Origin: Halichoerus grypus
Lineage: Eukaryota > Chordata > Mammalia > Carnivora > Phocidae
Direction of reading: 5' to 3'
Assembly (NCBI RefSeq): GCF_964656455.1
Contig: NC_135718.1
Span: forward strand, 48,360,014-48,424,013
DNA length: 64,000 bases
Each line of letters begins with the position of its first letter. Position 1 is the stretch's first letter. The notes below the pieces were generated by a model that ran no database searches, was not told the DNA's origin, and was given only the letters and a program-made list of their open reading frames with translations. Below, one piece after another: positions 41,861 through 52,330 of the stretch. The position numbers and the translations under genes were made by a program.

Positions 41861-42485
41861 GTGCCCCTGTCCTGTGCCTGAGTGAGTGGCACCTTAAACT
41901 GTGACTTCCAGGCCAGGGTGGTTTGGTTTGTTCCCCTGCTCTATCCCATACTCGGGGTGTGGTCTCCAGACCAGTGCTGGTCTGTAAACTCTTGGTTCCC
42001 GATCCGTGATGAAGTTAGCACCAAGATTAGAATAAGCGTTTGGCAGCCTTTAGAGCAATTAGTTTGACCTTGCCAGGACTCATTGAACAGGTATGGACTG
42101 CTTCAGGTGCTGTCCGATCACATGGGGCGTCACACGCGGTAGGAGCCCTGACCATGGGACTGCAGATAAGGTGAGCGCTGCACTCTGCTGCTGCCCACCC
42201 CTCGACAGTAGGCTTCCTTGGGAGGAGCCTTGGCCAACCGAACGGAGCAGGCGAATCCATGGCATTTTGCAAGCCAGTGCATGCTGTTTGTGCTCCAGCA
42301 GTCTGACAGCTCAAGGCAGTGAGGTCTCCCAATGGAGATTTGTGTTAATGAGCAGTTGCTCACTATAGCAGAGGCCTTTCTGCTGTTCTCTTAGCAGCTG
42401 TAGTTCTGGCAGGTTTGCGAAGAATCCACTGTGAACTCTGTTCCCTTCCACCTCTTAGGCTGGCAGCAACTAGAAAGCTGGATGC

Positions 42486-42681
42486 TGGGGTGACTGGGTG
42501 GCTCAGTCAGTTAAGCGTCTGACTGTTGATTTCAGCTCAGGTCATGATCTCAGGGTCCTGGGATCCAGCCTCGCATCAGGCTCTGTGCTCCTAGAGGAGT
42601 CTACTTGTCTCCCTCTGCTCCTCCCCCCACTTGCCGTTCTTTCTCTCTCTCTGTGAAAGCAAGCAAGCAAGCTAGCAAGCT
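42486..42681 (+). repeat. SINEC, forward, with (AAGC)n tail
   Basis: GGGGTGACTGGGTGGCTCAG through TTTCTCTCTCTCTGTGAAAG. The tail is AAGCAAGCAAGCTAGCAAGC rather than (AAAT)n. Flanks AGCTGGATGCT and AGCTGGGTGCT are a one-mismatch TSD. Confidence 0.92.
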
Positions 42682-42692
42682 AGCTGGGTGCT

Positions 42693-45674
42693 GTCCATGC
42701 ACAGCAGAGTGTTAGGGGTGCAGGGACTTACCCCTGCTGGTGCAGCCATTCTGGAGCCTCTGGTAGGGCCCCCACAAAGCCCTGACCCGCACTGCAGTCC
42801 CCCTCCTAGGTGGGGATCGCCCAGCCCGTCACACAGGTCCCTGAGGGGACAGGTTCACCGCAGTGCCCTGCAGGGTGGCGTCCATCCTTGGGAGAGCTGA
42901 TGCGTGCAGTGGTGAGCCCGGACTCGCAGTCCTCTGCAGCAGTTGCAAATGACCGATGAGACACTCGTGGCAAAGGGATAGATTTTAAAGCATAGAGCTC
43001 AGTGAAAAAGTAAGTAGAGGTGGATAAAGCTGTGCTATTATGTAAATTAACCATACAGATAATACCCATTTTGCAAGAACACAATATAAACACAAAAGAA
43101 TGGTTGCCTATGGATGTGGGGGAGGAGAATGGGCAGGGAAATGGGACTAAGAGGAAAAAAACGAGAGAGGGAGGAAAGAACATTAGTTTTCCTTCAGGCT
43201 GCTGTCTTTGAGGGAAGGGCCTCTTTTCTACACCATCTCGGCTGTGCTTGATTGCTCAACTTCTGGTGGTGTGGCATCTGTGTGTCTTGGCTGAGCTGGC
43301 AACCTCCAGGAGAGTGTTCACCTAAAAATGGCCTCAGTGAAGAGTTCCCCATACTGGTACTGGGCCACTGGGCACGGGCAGCTGTTCATGGAACAATGGA
43401 CTCAGTAGGGACGCAGGTGTTTCTAGGTGATTGTGGGGCGTAAGAGGTGAACGATGCTTGATTTAAACTTGGCATTGTGAATATGCATCATCGGTGCTTG
43501 CAAAACCCCACGTTCTCATCTTGGTCGTGGGGGAAAGTATGGGCAGTCATCCTGTAAGTCGGTTCATTAATAAACAGCTCTGTTCCATGTGTTTATCAAT
43601 TGGGTGATGCTGTGTCGTGCAGACTGTAGAGGGAGATGGCAGTTTAGCTTCAGGAAGGTGGAATCCTGTTTAGGATAAGGAGTCACCTTTTAATTGCCAG
43701 AAAGCATTGCTTTAGGGAAGGGAATGAGCTCCTGGCTGCTGGAAGTATTTGAGTAGAACTTGAAACCTGGCAGGGAGGGAGTTCCTCTATCATGTTCGTG
43801 GTTGGAAGAGGGGCTACCTGCAATCCTTCCTGTTCTGACTGAACAGGGCTTCAAATTTGAGGTCTGATGCTGATAATTAAAACAGAGAAGTTACTTGGTT
43901 TAAAAAAATATTCTGTAATTAGCCATGCTTATGGTAGAGAATTTAGGAAAGGTAGGTAATCAAAAGGAAAATAAGTTTGCAGGTCCTCTCACTAGCTGGA
44001 GAGAACTACGCTCTCTTTCCTTTTTCAAGAGTGAGAATCGCTTTTCATGGGTACACAAGTATTGTCCTGTTCTGAGGTGTGTCACCCGTTCCCCCTGCCT
44101 GGAGGTTCAGAGATTTCCCATTCTTCAGTACAAATCATGCTTGAGTGATTGTCCTGATGCATAGATATTTGTGCGCTTCTTTATGTCTCCAGGGGAAGTT
44201 GCTGGAAGCAGCAGGTGCTGTCGGGTCAAAGGGCGTGGACGTCTTTGATGCACGGTGCCAGGCTGATGGCTCTGATCCAGTGGCTGCTAGGTTTCTTCAG
44301 GTGCTGTGCAGGCGGCCTTCTTCAGAAACCCCCTGAAAGCTCCTGAAGCTCCTGAAAACTGGGACTCCTGGGGCCCACCCCAGGTCTCCTGAGACAGAAT
44401 CTGGGGGGTGGGCTGGTCTCCGCTTCCACATTTTTCAGTGTGCAGGAGACCTGACTCAGTGTGGCCTTTCCTCAGTGTGGGAGCTGCCAGGAGAAGGGAA
44501 GCAGAGGAGCCCATCTGTTCTTTGTCGTTTGAGGGACTGCAATGTTCATGTGAGCCGGGGAGGCCGGGGAGGCCTCTGAGCCAGAAGAGCACGGTTTGGG
44601 GACCTACCTCCGGGCACCACTTTCCTTATGTGGAAAGTGGGAGTCTCCGCGTGGTTTTGATGAACCGGAATACTCTCTGTACAAATACATATGTGAGTGT
44701 TTCTCTTACTGGTGTCAGGAGGTGAGAAGGATCTCGCTGGGCCAGGCCAGATCTGGGAAGGGAGCACTGGGAAAAGTGGGTCAGGACACAGAGCTCCTCT
44801 TTCGGCCTCTTCCCCAAGGGGACCCGGGGCTGAGAAACTGTTGCGGCAGGGTGCTGTTGGCTGAGGCCCCCACCAGGCACCGGCGTCTTTCTGTCCAGGC
44901 TAGCAGAGAGGAGCTGCTTTTGCCCCTGGATCGCTGCCTCCTGTGTCCGGTAGGGAGAGTGCCAGGAGGCCCAGGGGCTGAGCACCAGGGGGCCGTGGGG
45001 AAGCCCGGGAGCTCACTCCCCAGCAGTGTGGCTCCCAGGAGTCACTGATGCTGCCTTTCGCCACAGCATCACCATGTGGATATAATGCGTCCTAACCCTG
45101 GAGTCCTGATGGGGTTGCTCAGGTGTCCCCAACTAAGGAAGAACTGCTTGCCATGTGTAATCTCCAGCAGGTTACTCTAGACAGGCTGTTTACCAGTTGT
45201 CTCTGCAAAGGTCAGGTCCGCCTCTGACTGTCCTGTTTTCTGGTCTGTAAGTCTAGAAGGGAGGTCATTCATTCACTTATTCAAGCACACACACCAAGCT
45301 GTGGTGGTGTCGAGATAAATGATCTATGTTACCCAGCAGAGAGCAATGCTGCTGGCTTGGGGACTGGTGAGTTGGGCTCTAATGTGGTTAGAGACGGCAC
45401 TCTGAAGCACAGCCAAGCAAGGGATTGATCTTGTCTGATGGAAGGGAGAGTCGGGCTGAGGGCCATCTCATGGAGCACGTAACTGGAGAGCTGGGCTTTG
45501 AGGACTAAGTCGAAATTGGCAGGTGTTGGGTAGGTGCCTTCCAGGCTGGGGAGGAAAGAGCAGTGAGTCAAGGAGGAGCCCGGCATGCTGGGTAATCGTG
45601 GGCCCCATGGTGACTGGAGAGGGCAGGGCCCGGGCCATGGACCTGGCCTCCAAGTCTGCTTCTGATGCATTTCA
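42693..45674. other. Intronic, repeat-poor and GC-richer
   Basis: No exon recognised. 43010-43160 has A-rich LINE-like sequence (CAATATAAACACAAAAGAAT). The ORF at 44596-45048 (150 aa) has no domain I recognise and no supporting splice structure. Confidence 0.4.
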
Positions 45675-45855
45675 GCTGTGTGGCTTAGGCCAGGTGCTTA
45701 ATATTTCGGAGCCTTGGCTTCCTCCCCTGTGAGATGCAGTCATCAGACCAACCTTAGAGGAAGTTATTAGATGGTGTAATACACATAAAATGTGTAGTGT
45801 GTAGCCCAGAACTTGGCACAGAATCACATGCTCCATAAATGTTTGTTTTCCTCCT
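45675..45855 (+). repeat. MIR
   Basis: GTGTGGCTTAGGCCAGGTGC, CTTGGCTTCCTCCCCTGTGA and CCATAAATGTTTGTTTTC mark a forward MIR. Confidence 0.75.
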
Positions 45856-46364
45856 TGCAATGCTAGGTGAGACTTTTTGACTTTATCCTAATAGGCCAAA
45901 GGAACCATGGAAGGTTGCGGAGCATGGAATTAATAAGATTATATCTATTTATTTGGGTGTTTGTATGTTTTAAAGATAACTTTGTTAGTCTGTTGGAGGA
46001 TACTTTTGGGGTCAAGGGTGGTGAGGCTAGAGACACAGGCCAAGACCGGGAGGGGTGAGAAGAATCCTGCCCCACATGGTCCCCTGTTGCATTTCTTGTC
46101 CGTCAGCTCCAGTGGGCTGCTGGGATGGCCTGCCTGAGCTTTGGGCAGAGGTTTTGCCAGGAGAGGGTAGAGTCTGAAGTGTGTTCCGAGGGAGCCAGTT
46201 AACCCTCAGGGAGGCTACAGAACTGGATACTTGTGGGGCTCGAGTCTGGTCATGAGAAAGTGGGATGAGTGTCAAAAGGCTGGGTTAGAGCCCGTGGAAT
46301 GGGCCATGATGGCGATGGTTGGCGTGATGGCAGCCATAGTGTAGCCATAGTACACATTTACGGA

Positions 46365-46545
46365 CCACTTTTGGTGTGTGCTAGGGAGCTTATGTTGATG
46401 CCTCAGGGCTCATCCCAACCACCAGGAGATGAGGGGCTGTTACTGTCCCCATTTATAGACGAGGGAACTGAGGCACAGAAAGGGGAGGTTGCTCGCTCAG
46501 AGTCCCAAGCTGGTGAGTCAGGATTTCGCCCCTGTTGGTTGGAAT
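46365..46545 (-). repeat. MIR
   Basis: CATTTATAGACGAGGGAACT, GAGGCACAGAAAGGGGAGGT and CAGAGTCCCAAGCTGGTGAG are the reversed MIR core. Confidence 0.8.
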
Positions 46546-46979
46546 TCAGGGGGCACACCCACTGAGTGGTGGTAGGAAATGGAGCAGCTGTTAGATTTGG
46601 AGTTTTGGCAACCAGTTCCGGCTGGTAGGTTTTAGTTGCCCACAAGGAAGAGCACTGGGCACAAAGAACTGGTCAGTGACGGCTGGTTGCCTTTGGAGGT
46701 GGTGTGCTCCCGAGCCTGGGAGGGCCTGGATGATGGCCTGCCAGGGCTGCTGCAGGAGTGGGGGAAGGCGAGTGTGCACCTCCTAAGGAGAGGGGCCACC
46801 TGCCTCCCCTCCCTGCCAGCCTCCAGACTTCCCGATTGAGGCCCCCACCTCCCCCACACCTTCTCCCCCCACATCCTTCACAGGGGCAGGCACAGAGCTA
46901 GCCCCTCGCATGGGGGCGGGAATAAGCCCGGTCTTAGAGAGTGTTGCTAATGTATGGCTCAGAAAGCAGCCCGGCAGGT

Positions 46980-47670
46980 GGCACCGAACTCTGGGCTCGT
47001 CCGTGGGTTGTGAGAGCGCATGCCGGGTGGCAGGTGTGGGCACTTTCCTCGCTAGTGCGTCGCAGAGGTCTTGCTGGCCTTGCCTGCCCCTGGAATTCGT
47101 CTTGCGGCCAATCGCAGGCGGCCCGCCGCAGCCGGTCCATGGCGGCAGTTCCAGAGCCGCGGAACCTCTTTTTTTTTTTTTTTTTTTTTAAGATTTTATT
47201 TATTTGACAGAGAGAGACACAGCAAGAGAGGGAACACAAGCAGGGGGAGTGGGAGAGGGAGAAGCAGGCTTCCCGCCGAGCAGGGAGTCCGATGCGGGGC
47301 TTGATCCCAGGATCCTGGGATCATGACCTGAGCCGAAGGCAGACGCTTAACGACTGAGCCACCCAGGCGCCCCATGGAGCCGCGGACCTCTTAGCCGCAC
47401 CTGGGTGGAAGGAGGATCCTAGGGCCAGGCCGGCGTGTCCAGGGCCCCGTGCCTTCCCTCCCCCGGCCTTTGCACGTGGCGTTTGGCGACCCCGCAGAGC
47501 AGGGCAGCTCCCGGCCCTTCCTCACCGCCTGCCTCACCCTCGCAGGCGTGCGCGGGCTTGTGGGCAGCCCGGCCTCGGAGGGGCGGGGGCCCTGCTTCCG
47601 CGGGAGCAAGGAGCAAGCCCCAGCCTGAAAGGAGGGGCCCGGCGCCCAGCCTCGTGACTCGTGTGCCCTC
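46980..47670. promoter_or_regulatory. Intronic CpG-rich patch, interrupted by a SINE
   Basis: A second GC/CpG-rich segment well inside intron 1. It contains GCGGCCAATCGCAGGCGGCC (a CCAAT box), CCATGGCGGCAG, CACGTGGCG and GGGGCGGGGG. Without the SINE at 47171-47375 it would be about 480 bp. This could be a CpG island with promoter or enhancer activity, for example an alternative DLG5 start, but no ORF or donor ties it to a transcript. Confidence 0.5.
47171..47375 (-). repeat. SINEC, reverse, inside a CpG-rich patch
   Basis: Flanks GAGCCGCGGAACCTCTT (47154-47170) and GGAGCCGCGGACCTCTT (47376-47392) are a TSD differing by small changes. Full-length, long T-tail; a typical young-form SINE in unusually GC-rich surroundings. 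Confidence 0.94.
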
Positions 47671-48455
47671 AGGAGCTGCTCCTGCGCTGGTGCCAGATGG
47701 TGTCACCGGGGGTTGGATTAAAAGAAAATTCTGCTGGCGGGAGCAGCGGCCCTTTGCTGGCTTTCATGGCCAGGCCACGGTGGGCTCTGTGCGGGTGCTC
47801 CCAGCCCCTGCTGCTGGGTGCCTCTGCCTCTCCTCTTGCTGCCCTCCAGTCCTTTCCCTCCTGTTGCCAGCACTGCCCTCCTCAGATGGCACCTCTGCCC
47901 CTGTCTCCCTCTGGGGACAGGTTTTAAAGTCTTAATGAGCCATTCAGCAGGATTTGCTTTCCTTTTTCTCCCTTCCTGTCTGAGAAAAACAAAGTCCCCT
48001 GGAACTGCAGATGAAGTGTGGTGGGGCAAGGTAGAGATAGGGAAACTGAGTCTAGGCGGGTTGGGGGCAGGCTGAAGGGGGCGGGGGGAGTGCAGGGCCA
48101 GCTCAGCTGAGCTGTGGCTGCAGGTCACTGGTGCAGGAGGCTGTTTGGCTCCCCCAGGAGCTGCAAATCTGGGGAGGAAGGTGTTCCTTCCGAGCTGGCC
48201 TGGCCCTGAGTGGTCTTGGGCGGGCCCCTGCCCCCGCACCCTGAGTTGGTGGTCACAGGGCTCCTGAGGCTCTCTGAGCAAGCCCAGACGGCTGTACTGC
48301 CCGTGGGCAGTGGAGATGGAGAGGTGAGCCCTGCCCGGAAGTTCCCGTGCCTGCAGGTGACGCGCAGGCAAAGGGGCCAGAATGATTGGGTAAAATAATT
48401 CCAAGCTTCTTCCCCATGTCGCCTATCTTTGGAGAGGCCCTCATTTTGAGAATCA

Positions 48456-48491
48456 CATCCTTCCTTCCTTCCCTCCTTCCTTCCTTCCTTC
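48456..48491. repeat. (TTCC)n microsatellite
   Basis: ATCCTTCCTTCCTTCCCTCC then TTCCTTCCTTCCTTC. Confidence 0.92.
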
Positions 48492-49150
48492 TTTTTTTAA
48501 GTCATTGTATTACTAAAAAACGGTACAATAGACTTTTTTCTTTTTGTATTATTTATTTGCCTGAACATTTGTTTATTAAGAGAAAAAATGCTCTTAGAGT
48601 ATCTTCCCTCTTGGGTGGGTAAAACATGCAGCATTACTCACCTATTTTTAAATCAACAATTAAGTAGCAACAGTTTTAAAGAATTATCTAGGCAGTAGTA
48701 TCATGAGTCATTTTTTTTCATATTTTTGTTTTAAGCAGATTTCTAACATTATTATTTTCCCCCCGATATTTTGTAAGTTTTCTGATGCACAGAAAAGTTG
48801 AAAGAATAGTACAATAAATATTTGTACAGTCTTCATCCAGATTCACCAGTGGGGAACAGCCTGCTACATTTGCTTTTTCATTCGGTTGCTCTCTGTATAT
48901 TCACATATGGTTGTTTCTGATTCGCTTGGGAAAAAATGGTGGACGTCAGGACACTTCACCCCTGAGCACTGAAGTGTGTGTCACATGGGAGCCAGGACAC
49001 GCTCCCACGTGACTCACCACCACGATCGCGCCACCCGAGGAATTCCATGCCAGTACAGTACGTTCTACTCTGCAGTCCTTTTCAAGTCTCCCCGATTTGT
49101 CCTAAACATGCCTTTATAGATTTTTAAAAATCGAGGCTCTAATAAACATG
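48492..49150. repeat. Probable old LINE fragment
   Basis: ACAGAAAAGTTGAAAGAATA, GTACAATAAATATTTGTACA and TTCATCCAGATTCACCAGTG resemble a LINE tail phrase (in L1 or a related old LINE). Family and strand are not resolved. Confidence 0.4.
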
Positions 49151-50619
49151 TTGTATTTGGTTGTTATGCTGATGTTATTTTTTAAAACATGGATTATAAA
49201 CTTGGTTATCAGTGATTGACCCATCTTTGTTAGAACATAGTGTTGTAACACAGATGTGTACATATATACATTACTCATCGATATCCCCTAGGCAGTCTTA
49301 GAGTTCTGGAAACGTGGAAGGGGCCTGGGAGATCCGCCCTCTTTTTTTTGTTTTTGTTTTTTGTTTTTTTTTTTTTTTTTTACAGAATCTGTGGTCTCAA
49401 CATTGGCGAGACCTTTCCAGTGTCCCAGTTTGAGGTCTGCATATGTGTTCTGAATTTCTTTGGTTTATGAAATCTGATACCTCCAAGTCTGGACTTTTTA
49501 AACTGTCCTGCTAAATTCTTTTAAGTACCCAGGGCTCAAATATACCATTGCCTGGAGTGTTAAAGGTCATTTGACATAAAACAGAGAAAAACCAGTGGTA
49601 TCTTCTACAAAACTCAGAACCTCCCTCTCCCCTCTCCCCTTTTAGTGTGGGGTCACTGGCCTCCTTAGCTCTGGACACCCTCAGAAGGGCTGATTGCTGC
49701 AGCGGGGGGGGGGGGGGGCGCCCCCCAGGACCAAAGGCCAGTGAGGGGGAGGAGGAAAGTTCTGAACATGGGGCGGGGTGGGGGGGCGGTAGGCGTGACA
49801 GGAGGTGTGAGAGAGAGAGGGTGGCCAGCGCGGTTCTGGCCTTATGGAGCCAGGCCTCTCAGTTGGGTTTGTTGGCCCAGGGCCTGCTCTAGGTCTCCCT
49901 CAGAACTGGGAATGTGTCCTTGATTGGAATTGGTCAGACTGGTTTTAAGTCCAGCTGTGGGACTATCTCCTCCCTTTCCCTGAACCCTTCATCCACAATC
50001 CATAGGGTTTTCGTGAGGATCTGAGAGGAGAAGGTGGGTGAGTGCTTTGAAATTGCAATGGAAGGAGGTGGGCCTGTCCTTGAGACTGTCCATGGTGGGG
50101 GCGGGGGGAGTGCTGTTGGCAAGTTCATCCTCCTGGGAACTGTCGGAGACTGGTGTAAGACTAGCCTGCTCTGGGTGGTGGTGGGGGGGCAAGCACCAGA
50201 GAAGGGAGGGCAAGAGAAAGGAAAGGTGGTGCTCTGGAGCAGGAAGATGGCAGTGTGCGCCCACGGGAGGAGCTTCTGAGATAAGGTCCGGCTTGAGTCT
50301 TATTGGATGCGCACGGGTAGAGAAGAGGTATAGTGAGAGTCAGGGAGCAGAAGAGTCAGGGCCTGCCCTAAAGAAGATCCCCGAAAACAGACTCGCAAGG
50401 AGAAGGCTGCTTTAGGACTGTGTTTCGAGGAAAGGGTTACTTGGGATTATGAGTTGTTCTTCCTACCCCATCTCAAGAAAAAAAGCTTTATTCTTTGCTG
50501 ACAATAAAGCATGCACATTCATGTAGAAAATTCAATTAATGAAGAAGAAAAAGGAAAGGCACACAAAATCCCAGAGGCAACCCTATTAACATTGTGCTGA
50601 GGGAAAATCGAGCTTTGAT
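49151..50619. other. Intronic, no exon recognised
   Basis: Includes a T-rich run at about 49341-49381, a G-run/palindrome at 49704-49726, and purine-rich GGTGGGGG tracts at 50080-50200. About 50470-50600 is LINE-like A-rich sequence. Confidence 0.4.
49704..49726. repeat. 15-base G run fused to a 14-bp palindrome
   Basis: Fifteen G's followed by CGCCCCCC. GGGGGGCGCCCCCC (49713-49726) is a perfect palindrome. It can form a hairpin or quadruplex and is error-prone to sequence, so the length should be treated as approximate. Confidence 0.85.
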
Positions 50620-50805
50620 TGTATGCCAAGCATCGTGCCAAATGTTATCTTGTTTCATCTTCACAGAAACCCTGGGAGGTAGGTACTTTTATTATCCCTG
50701 TTTTATGGGAGAGGAAAGTGAGGCACAGAGAGGTTAAGGAAGGTGCCCTGAGTCACACAGAACGTGTTTGAGTTGGGACTCCCAGCAGGAGGGTGGGCTT
50801 CAGAG
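50620..50805 (-). repeat. MIR
   Basis: CCAAGCATCGTGCCAAATGT, TTATTATCCCTGTTTTATGG, GAGGCACAGAGAGGTTAAGG and CCTGAGTCACACAGAACG follow a reversed MIR almost end to end. Confidence 0.85.
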
Positions 50806-51052
50806 CTCACACTGGTAACCCCTCTGGTTACAACCCACTGACCACCCCTGCCAACATCTGATCAGTTTTGTATGTGTGCGCATGTCCTTATACACACGCA
50901 AGCCACCATTCAGATTCTCAGTTCACGATAGACTCTAACCACCATGCACTGTGCATATGGATGGGCATGGTGAGTCTGCACCGTCTTCCACCTGCAGCTC
51001 CCTGTACAAAAGCCTTTGGTCAGTGGCCTGCAGTTTAGAAACAGAGATTTTG

Positions 51053-51216
51053 GGGCACCTGGATGGCTTAGTCAGTTAAGCATCTGCCTTTGGCTCAGGT
51101 CATGATCCCGGGGTCCTGGAATCGAGCCCCATGTTGGGGAATCTGCTTCTCCCTCTCCCTCTACCCCCCTCACCCCGCTCATGTTCTCTCTCTCTCAAAT
51201 AAATAAAATCTTAAAA
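51053..51216 (+). repeat. SINEC, forward
   Basis: GGGCACCTGGATGGCTTAGT through CAAATAAATAAAATC, with part of the CT-rich body missing. AGATTTTGG flanks it on both sides. Confidence 0.9.
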
Positions 51217-51226
51217 AGATTTTGGA

Positions 51227-52219
51227 AAAAAAATAAGATTTTGCCTATTTGCTCTAGTTGCCTGAGGGATAGAGAAATCAGTCCAGCCGTGGGAAGGACC
51301 CAAGATGGCCATGTTAGGAAGAGGAGACTGGGAGTGCTCTGCAGCTCAGGCCCAGGGAGTAGGTAGGGTCTAAAGCTGCCCCCCTCCCTCCATCTGCCAT
51401 TAATAATGTTTTCTCCAGGGAGAATTGGTAGACCAGGTAATGGTGTCTGCAGTGATTTCTAGGCCATAGGGTGTAGTTATTCTTTGGTTATTTTTTACTT
51501 GGCCATCTGAGCTTCCTTGGACTTCTGTCCTTCTGCCCCAGGGCCTGGGATGGTCCACAGCTGGTACTTCCCTGTGGCATCCAGGTACTGGCTCTGGACT
51601 TGGCGGTTCACAGCCAGGAGTTGCTGCCCTGCTGCCCGGCGTGATGTGGGATTGGTGTGATGTGGGATTGGCAGGTGTGGCTTGCCTGGGGGCAGCACTC
51701 CTGGAAGCCTTCCCTGCCCCTGGGGCAGTTGTTAGAGCAGGAGCGAGCTCTGCAGCGACTGGCACAGCCTCTCGGTACCTTACTTTCCCAGCTGTGCAGT
51801 GGGCTGATGCTGCCTGTTCCTGCTGCTTACCAGGGTTATGGGAGGCCCAAGTTGCTGGGGCACTGGGAGATGCGGCATCATCGGGGAGCTCAGTCCCAGT
51901 GGTGCCTGGTCCTCAGCGCGCATGCACTTTCGTTCTCTCTCCTTGCTCTGGTGCAGGCAGGCGGGCAAGGTGAGATTTGTCGATCCTCCATGTGGTCACA
52001 TGACCTGCATACCTGTGTCAGAGGCAGGGCTGGAAGCAGGTGTGGCCTCCAGGCCGGTGCCCTAACCCCGCAGCATGCAGCACACTGCTATTGCCGCTCG
52101 AAGGCTTGTGTTCCTTCACCCAGTTGTCCAGCACTGCGTTCCGTCTGAGAGGCGAGCAGGAAGCCAGGACTCCAGATTCGGCTTTGTTTGCCCAACTCTG
52201 TGACGCTGGAATACCTCTG
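51227..52219. other. Intronic, repeat-poor, no exon recognised
   Basis: Overlapping ORFs of up to 163 aa (51657-52148) lack recognisable domains. Contains a 16-bp tandem duplication at 51641-51672 (GTGATGTGGGATTGG, then T or C). Confidence 0.45.
51641..51672. repeat. 16-bp tandem duplication
   Basis: GTGATGTGGGATTGG is present twice with a 16-bp period and differs only at the unit's last base (T, then C). Confidence 0.93.
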
Positions 52220-52330
52220 TGGGCCATTTATTTGTTCCCTGAATGTTTATTGAGCACAGATGCTTGCCTGGTCCTGTGGGAGATGCTGGAGCTGCAGACA
52301 CGCAAGAGGTAACACCCTGGTCACGGGGAA
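52220..52330 (+). repeat. L2 fragment
   Basis: TGTTCCCTGAATGTTTATTG, AGCACAGATGCTTGCCTGGT, GGGAGATGCTGGAGCTGCAG match the L2 3' end order. Confidence 0.65.

Larger units (their letters stand above)
37800..42474. other. Intronic, mostly single-copy with MIR relics
   Basis: No exon recognised over about 4.7 kb. Relics: a reverse MIR at about 39340-39440 (ACAGATGGGCAAACCGAGCC) and a forward MIR at 41655-41860. A 14-bp tandem duplication is at 38537-38564. Remaining ORFs (up to 137 aa) show no domains I recognise. The stretch is notable for lacking any SINEC insertion. Confidence 0.45.

Noticed and set aside
47435..48404. ORFs of 166 and 228 aa over the internal CpG-rich patch
   Set aside because: Opposite-strand overlap, proline/alanine/serine composition and lack of domains point to GC-rich chance ORFs. 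The patch is reported only as possible regulatory DNA.
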